Shown here: positions 61,190 to 64,000 of the stretch, piece by piece
How positions within the stretch are numbered: position 1 is the stretch's first letter
Layout of the letters: each line of letters begins with the position of its first letter
Assembly: GCA_013180625.2 (NCBI GenBank)
Contig: SNVD02004304.1
Coordinates: 62,001 to 126,000, forward strand
Length of the DNA stretch: 64,000 nucleotides
Reading direction: 5' to 3'
DNA from: Boswellia sacra
Taxonomy: Eukaryota > Streptophyta > Magnoliopsida > Sapindales > Burseraceae
The notes under the pieces: model-generated
What the model was told of the DNA's origin: nothing
The model's input: the letters and a program-made list of their open reading frames with translations, nothing else
Databases searched by the model: none
Position numbers and translations under genes: made by a program

Positions 61190-61957
61190 GTTATATTCGG
61201 ACCTCATTTTTTATTTCATTAACCCCTGTTATAGATTTAAACAATGGTAAAATTGAAATAAAAATATAATTAAGAGCTCAATAATTGAGTACTTGTACCT
61301 TAACAAAAATATTATTTTTCTTAATAGTTATCACTCGCTTTTTAAGTTATATTAATTCAGTAAAATAAAAATAAAAATTAATATTGGCTATTATCTATCT
61401 CCATCTTTATGAATTGTAATTTTATCTTTAATGCATTAGTAATCATACTAATGTTATGTTCTTGGAACTCAAATCACCATTAAAATGATATTTGTTCTTC
61501 TATAGTACTATAAATATAAAATTGTCCTTCTACTGCAATGTATTTTTGTAATGATCAAGGCAAAATCCATTTCTTTAGACTTGTGAAAAAATGGTCTAAA
61601 AAAAGATTTTTGCAATCAACCTTCAGTCTCACATGATTGAGCCTTCCATGTCCTTGGATAAACAAGTGCTAAAGATGGTAGCAGAATTTATGGAACGACA
61701 TGGACTTCAAAAGTTGTTAAAATGTCCATATATGGAAATAATAATATATATTTGTATTTGAAAGGAAACAAATTAATAAATCATTAAAATTGTTTAGACA
61801 TTTAATATAATGCATGACACATGTCATAATATCCTAAAAGCCCTATTTAAATTCATTAACCCTTTCTAAAATTAAAACCATAAATTTTGTAAGGTTACAT
61901 TTTTATCTAAATTAGAGAGAGGGTTTAATGAAATAAAATTTGGGACCCAAATAGAAC
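61190..61957. mobile_element. Possible TIR element, poorly defined
   Basis: The left arm GTTATATTCGGACCTCATTT and the reverse complement of the right end GTTCTATTTGGGTCCCAAAT are similar, and both run on into TTATTTCATTAA(A/C)CC, an inverted repeat of about 45 bp around a 768-bp AT-rich unit. I could not find a matching target duplication, so the ends or the assignment may be wrong. Confidence 0.4.
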
Positions 61958-62589
61958 TACTTATTTTTTTTATTGGATTGCCTAACCAACCTATCAACCC
62001 GATGGCCCATTGGAGTCCTTATGGGTCAACAGTTCGTCACCTATTATCTTGTCGACCTGTTGATTATTTAGACAATAAAAAAAAAATTAGTGTTTAATGA
62101 TTTTTTAAAACACCTTTTTGAATTTGGTCAGTTTTGTAATTAACTATTTAGAAATAAAATTCAAATTATCTAAATTAATAAATAATAATTATAGGCCAAA
62201 TTACGTACAAAACTCTTTTTTAGGGACCTTGTACCATGGACCCATATGCTTTGATAGGATGCATAGGTTTATTTCTGTGTTGGCCTAGTTCACAGGCTAG
62301 TTATGTACAGAATATAGTGTTGCTTGCGTTGCTCCCCAATGTTTAGTAGATGGAGAAAAAAGTTATAACTTCTCAAAGAGAATAAAAAGTGCTCTGTTTT
62401 AGTGAAAGGCTTTAGCCATACCTTTTTTATTTTTTTATTATTTGTGTTCTGCTAATAATTTTAATTATATGCATGTACAGCTTTATTTGTAGAGTTTGAA
62501 ACTTTGAGGTCACGATCAATAAAAACACTGTACAATATTTAATGTAGCATACTATAATTAGTAGCGTCAATAATTAATAGAAATTTATT

Positions 62590-63395
62590 TGAAGGGAAAA
62601 AACAACTGTCACCCCTGTTAGATACACTAAAGAACAGTGCCACCCCCTTTGATTTTTACGAACAATTACACCCTAATTTTGAAAAATATTTAGAAAAATT
62701 TTAACGGTGTTAGGGCAATTTGGTCATTTCAAGGCCAACCTTCACCTGCGCAACTCGTCTCTCTGCTCACTCATTTCACGGCCAACCTTCATCTTCATTG
62801 TTACCAACCACTTCACATCATGCCACCAGTCACCGGTCACGCGCAGCAACCAGCCACTGCTACGCAGCCAACAATCCAAACCATCGATTAAACCATAACA
62901 TAAATCCGGCAGCTCTTCTCTAACCAAACCAAGAAGCTCCACCAGACAAGTTCCTTCCTCACCAATCCGGCAACTCCATTTTTTCCGATCTGCACTAACT
63001 CTTCTCCTCCGATCTGGGCCTACACTCTTGTTTCGGTCGAGCTCCTCCCCACTTCACCGGATCTGCTTCCTCTCCATTCTTCCTCAACCACCAAGTGAAA
63101 CTCCGCACTTCTGATTAAAATGTCCACCGTCCCTTGCCCAGATTTCCGAGAACTCACCTCCGTCCCCTTTTTTTTCGATCCGTTCTTCCATCACCGATTG
63201 AAAGCTTCTCCGCTCACCTCTCATTCGCCACAGAGGAACACCTCCTCCATCACGCCTCACCCGATTCATCACCCATCCCCCGTCAACCTTTCATCCTTCA
63301 TCCCACACCAACCCAAGACCACAACAAGCAGCCCTCCACCTGCAACTCCGAGCTCTTCCACTCAAGCCTTCCTCCAAACGGATTTAGACATAATA
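62590..63395. other. GC/CT-rich block of unknown nature
   Basis: Within AT-rich spacer, 62700-63390 is markedly rich in C and T (proline/serine/histidine codons in every plus frame). Three overlapping open frames of 63-125 codons read through it, but none shows a domain. It begins near a CACCCC-containing stretch (62608-62660) of the kind seen at the ends of some plant repeats. It might be an exon captured by a transposon or a decayed gene. It ends at an (AT)n tract near 63395-63413. Confidence 0.35.
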
Positions 63396-64000
63396 TATAT
63401 ATATATATATATTATCAAATTTGTTTTTGTTGTCTTTGTATGTGTTACTTTGATTTATTTTTCTTTTAGTTTTTGCATTCAATTGTTTAAAGTTTGAGGA
63501 CATTTAATTTTTTTATTTTAGTGTGATATTTATGTGTTTATCTTGTTGCAAATATAAACAGCCACGTTAATCTCAAATTTAATCCACAACCAAGTTTTTT
63601 TCATCTTTTTTAATTATTTATTTTCTTAGTTATGTTTGTATGCCAAAAGCGGGTTACTTTACCAGTGGTGCATCAGCGGAAGTCAAAGGACCAGGCCCCC
63701 GCTGAAAATTTTAAATTTTAGTATATCCCTGTCAGTTTCAACGATCATAAATATACTTTTATATAAAAATTATTTAATTTTAATAAATATATATACATTC
63801 AATAAAATTTATCTGATTATAACAAATATATCTTCATCTCAATTTCAAGTGTTGTTTTAATTAAACCGTCTTAGAGTTACATAGTTAGGTTAATCTATTT
63901 ATGTGCCTCCATTTTATATTATTACACGATTGAAATATCATAACATATATATTCATACAATTTATTTGAAAAGTATTTAAAATATAGATAATCATCATAT
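63396..64000. other. AT-rich window end
   Basis: (AT)9-like microsatellite at about 63395-63413, then AT-rich sequence. A short patch, CAGCGGAAGTCAAAGGACCAG (63672-63692, plus flanking C's), is less AT-rich. No gene is recognised up to the window edge. Confidence 0.4.

Noticed and set aside
62707..63497. Overlapping proline/serine-rich frames of 63-125 codons
   Set aside because: Three frames are open at once because the stretch is CT-rich; no motif, no clear start context, no partner exon.
1..64000. tRNA, rRNA, CRISPR arrays, bacterial operons
   Set aside because: None seen. The only tRNA-related sequences are the primer binding sites of the two Copia elements.

Overview
The window looks like nuclear DNA from a eudicot plant. 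It has an intron-rich prolyl 4-hydroxylase gene, a CC-NB-ARC-LRR resistance gene (NLR) of the RPS2/RPS5-like, At4g27190-like type, two Copia LTR retrotransposons primed by initiator-Met tRNA, and AT-rich spacers with hAT-, Mutator- and MITE-like elements. The amplified At4g27190-like NLR resembles those of Citrus, but assignment to Citrus/Rutaceae is an inference from memory.

Layout. 1-19.7 kb has no intact gene. It is built from diverged duplications of what look like NLR 5' regions. An ~80-130 bp cassette with splice-like borders occurs seven times, and a second intron-like module also occurs about seven times. Younger insertions cut into these: a Mutator-like element (4956-6036), a degenerate minus-strand Copia (8679-13775, TSD TCAAT), a 610-bp hAT-like element (13906-14515, TSD ATTAAGAC) and a 401-bp solo LTR (17520-17920, TSD CTCCT).

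19,756-41,909 is one very long plus-strand NLR locus. The first exon encodes the coiled coil, a complete NB-ARC and the first LRRs. It is split by a plus-strand Copia element (22077-27295) with near-identical LTRs and a 5-bp AATAT duplication. Taking out the element and one TSD copy leaves the reading frame continuous. Nine further exons follow. Most are LRR exons, and those whose borders can be placed start and end in phase 0. They arose by tandem duplication of exon+intron blocks and by a 264-267 bp triplication inside one exon. The ninth exon is 865 nt (3n+1) and appears to carry a one-base frameshift. The locus is therefore doubly damaged, although a 779-residue CC-NB-ARC product could still be made from the 5' part.

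43,879-57,557 on the minus strand is a complete 12-exon P4H1-type prolyl 4-hydroxylase gene (289 aa), convergent with the NLR. It has a MITE-like element and a tandem duplication in its introns. 57.6-64 kb is AT-rich spacer with a second hAT-like element (59816-60346, TSD ACGACAAC), a possible TIR element and a GC/CT-rich block.

The best candidates for something unusual are the duplicated splice-bordered cassettes upstream of the NLR and the frame-neutral exon amplification that built its LRR region. All exon borders were read by eye and have no transcript support here.
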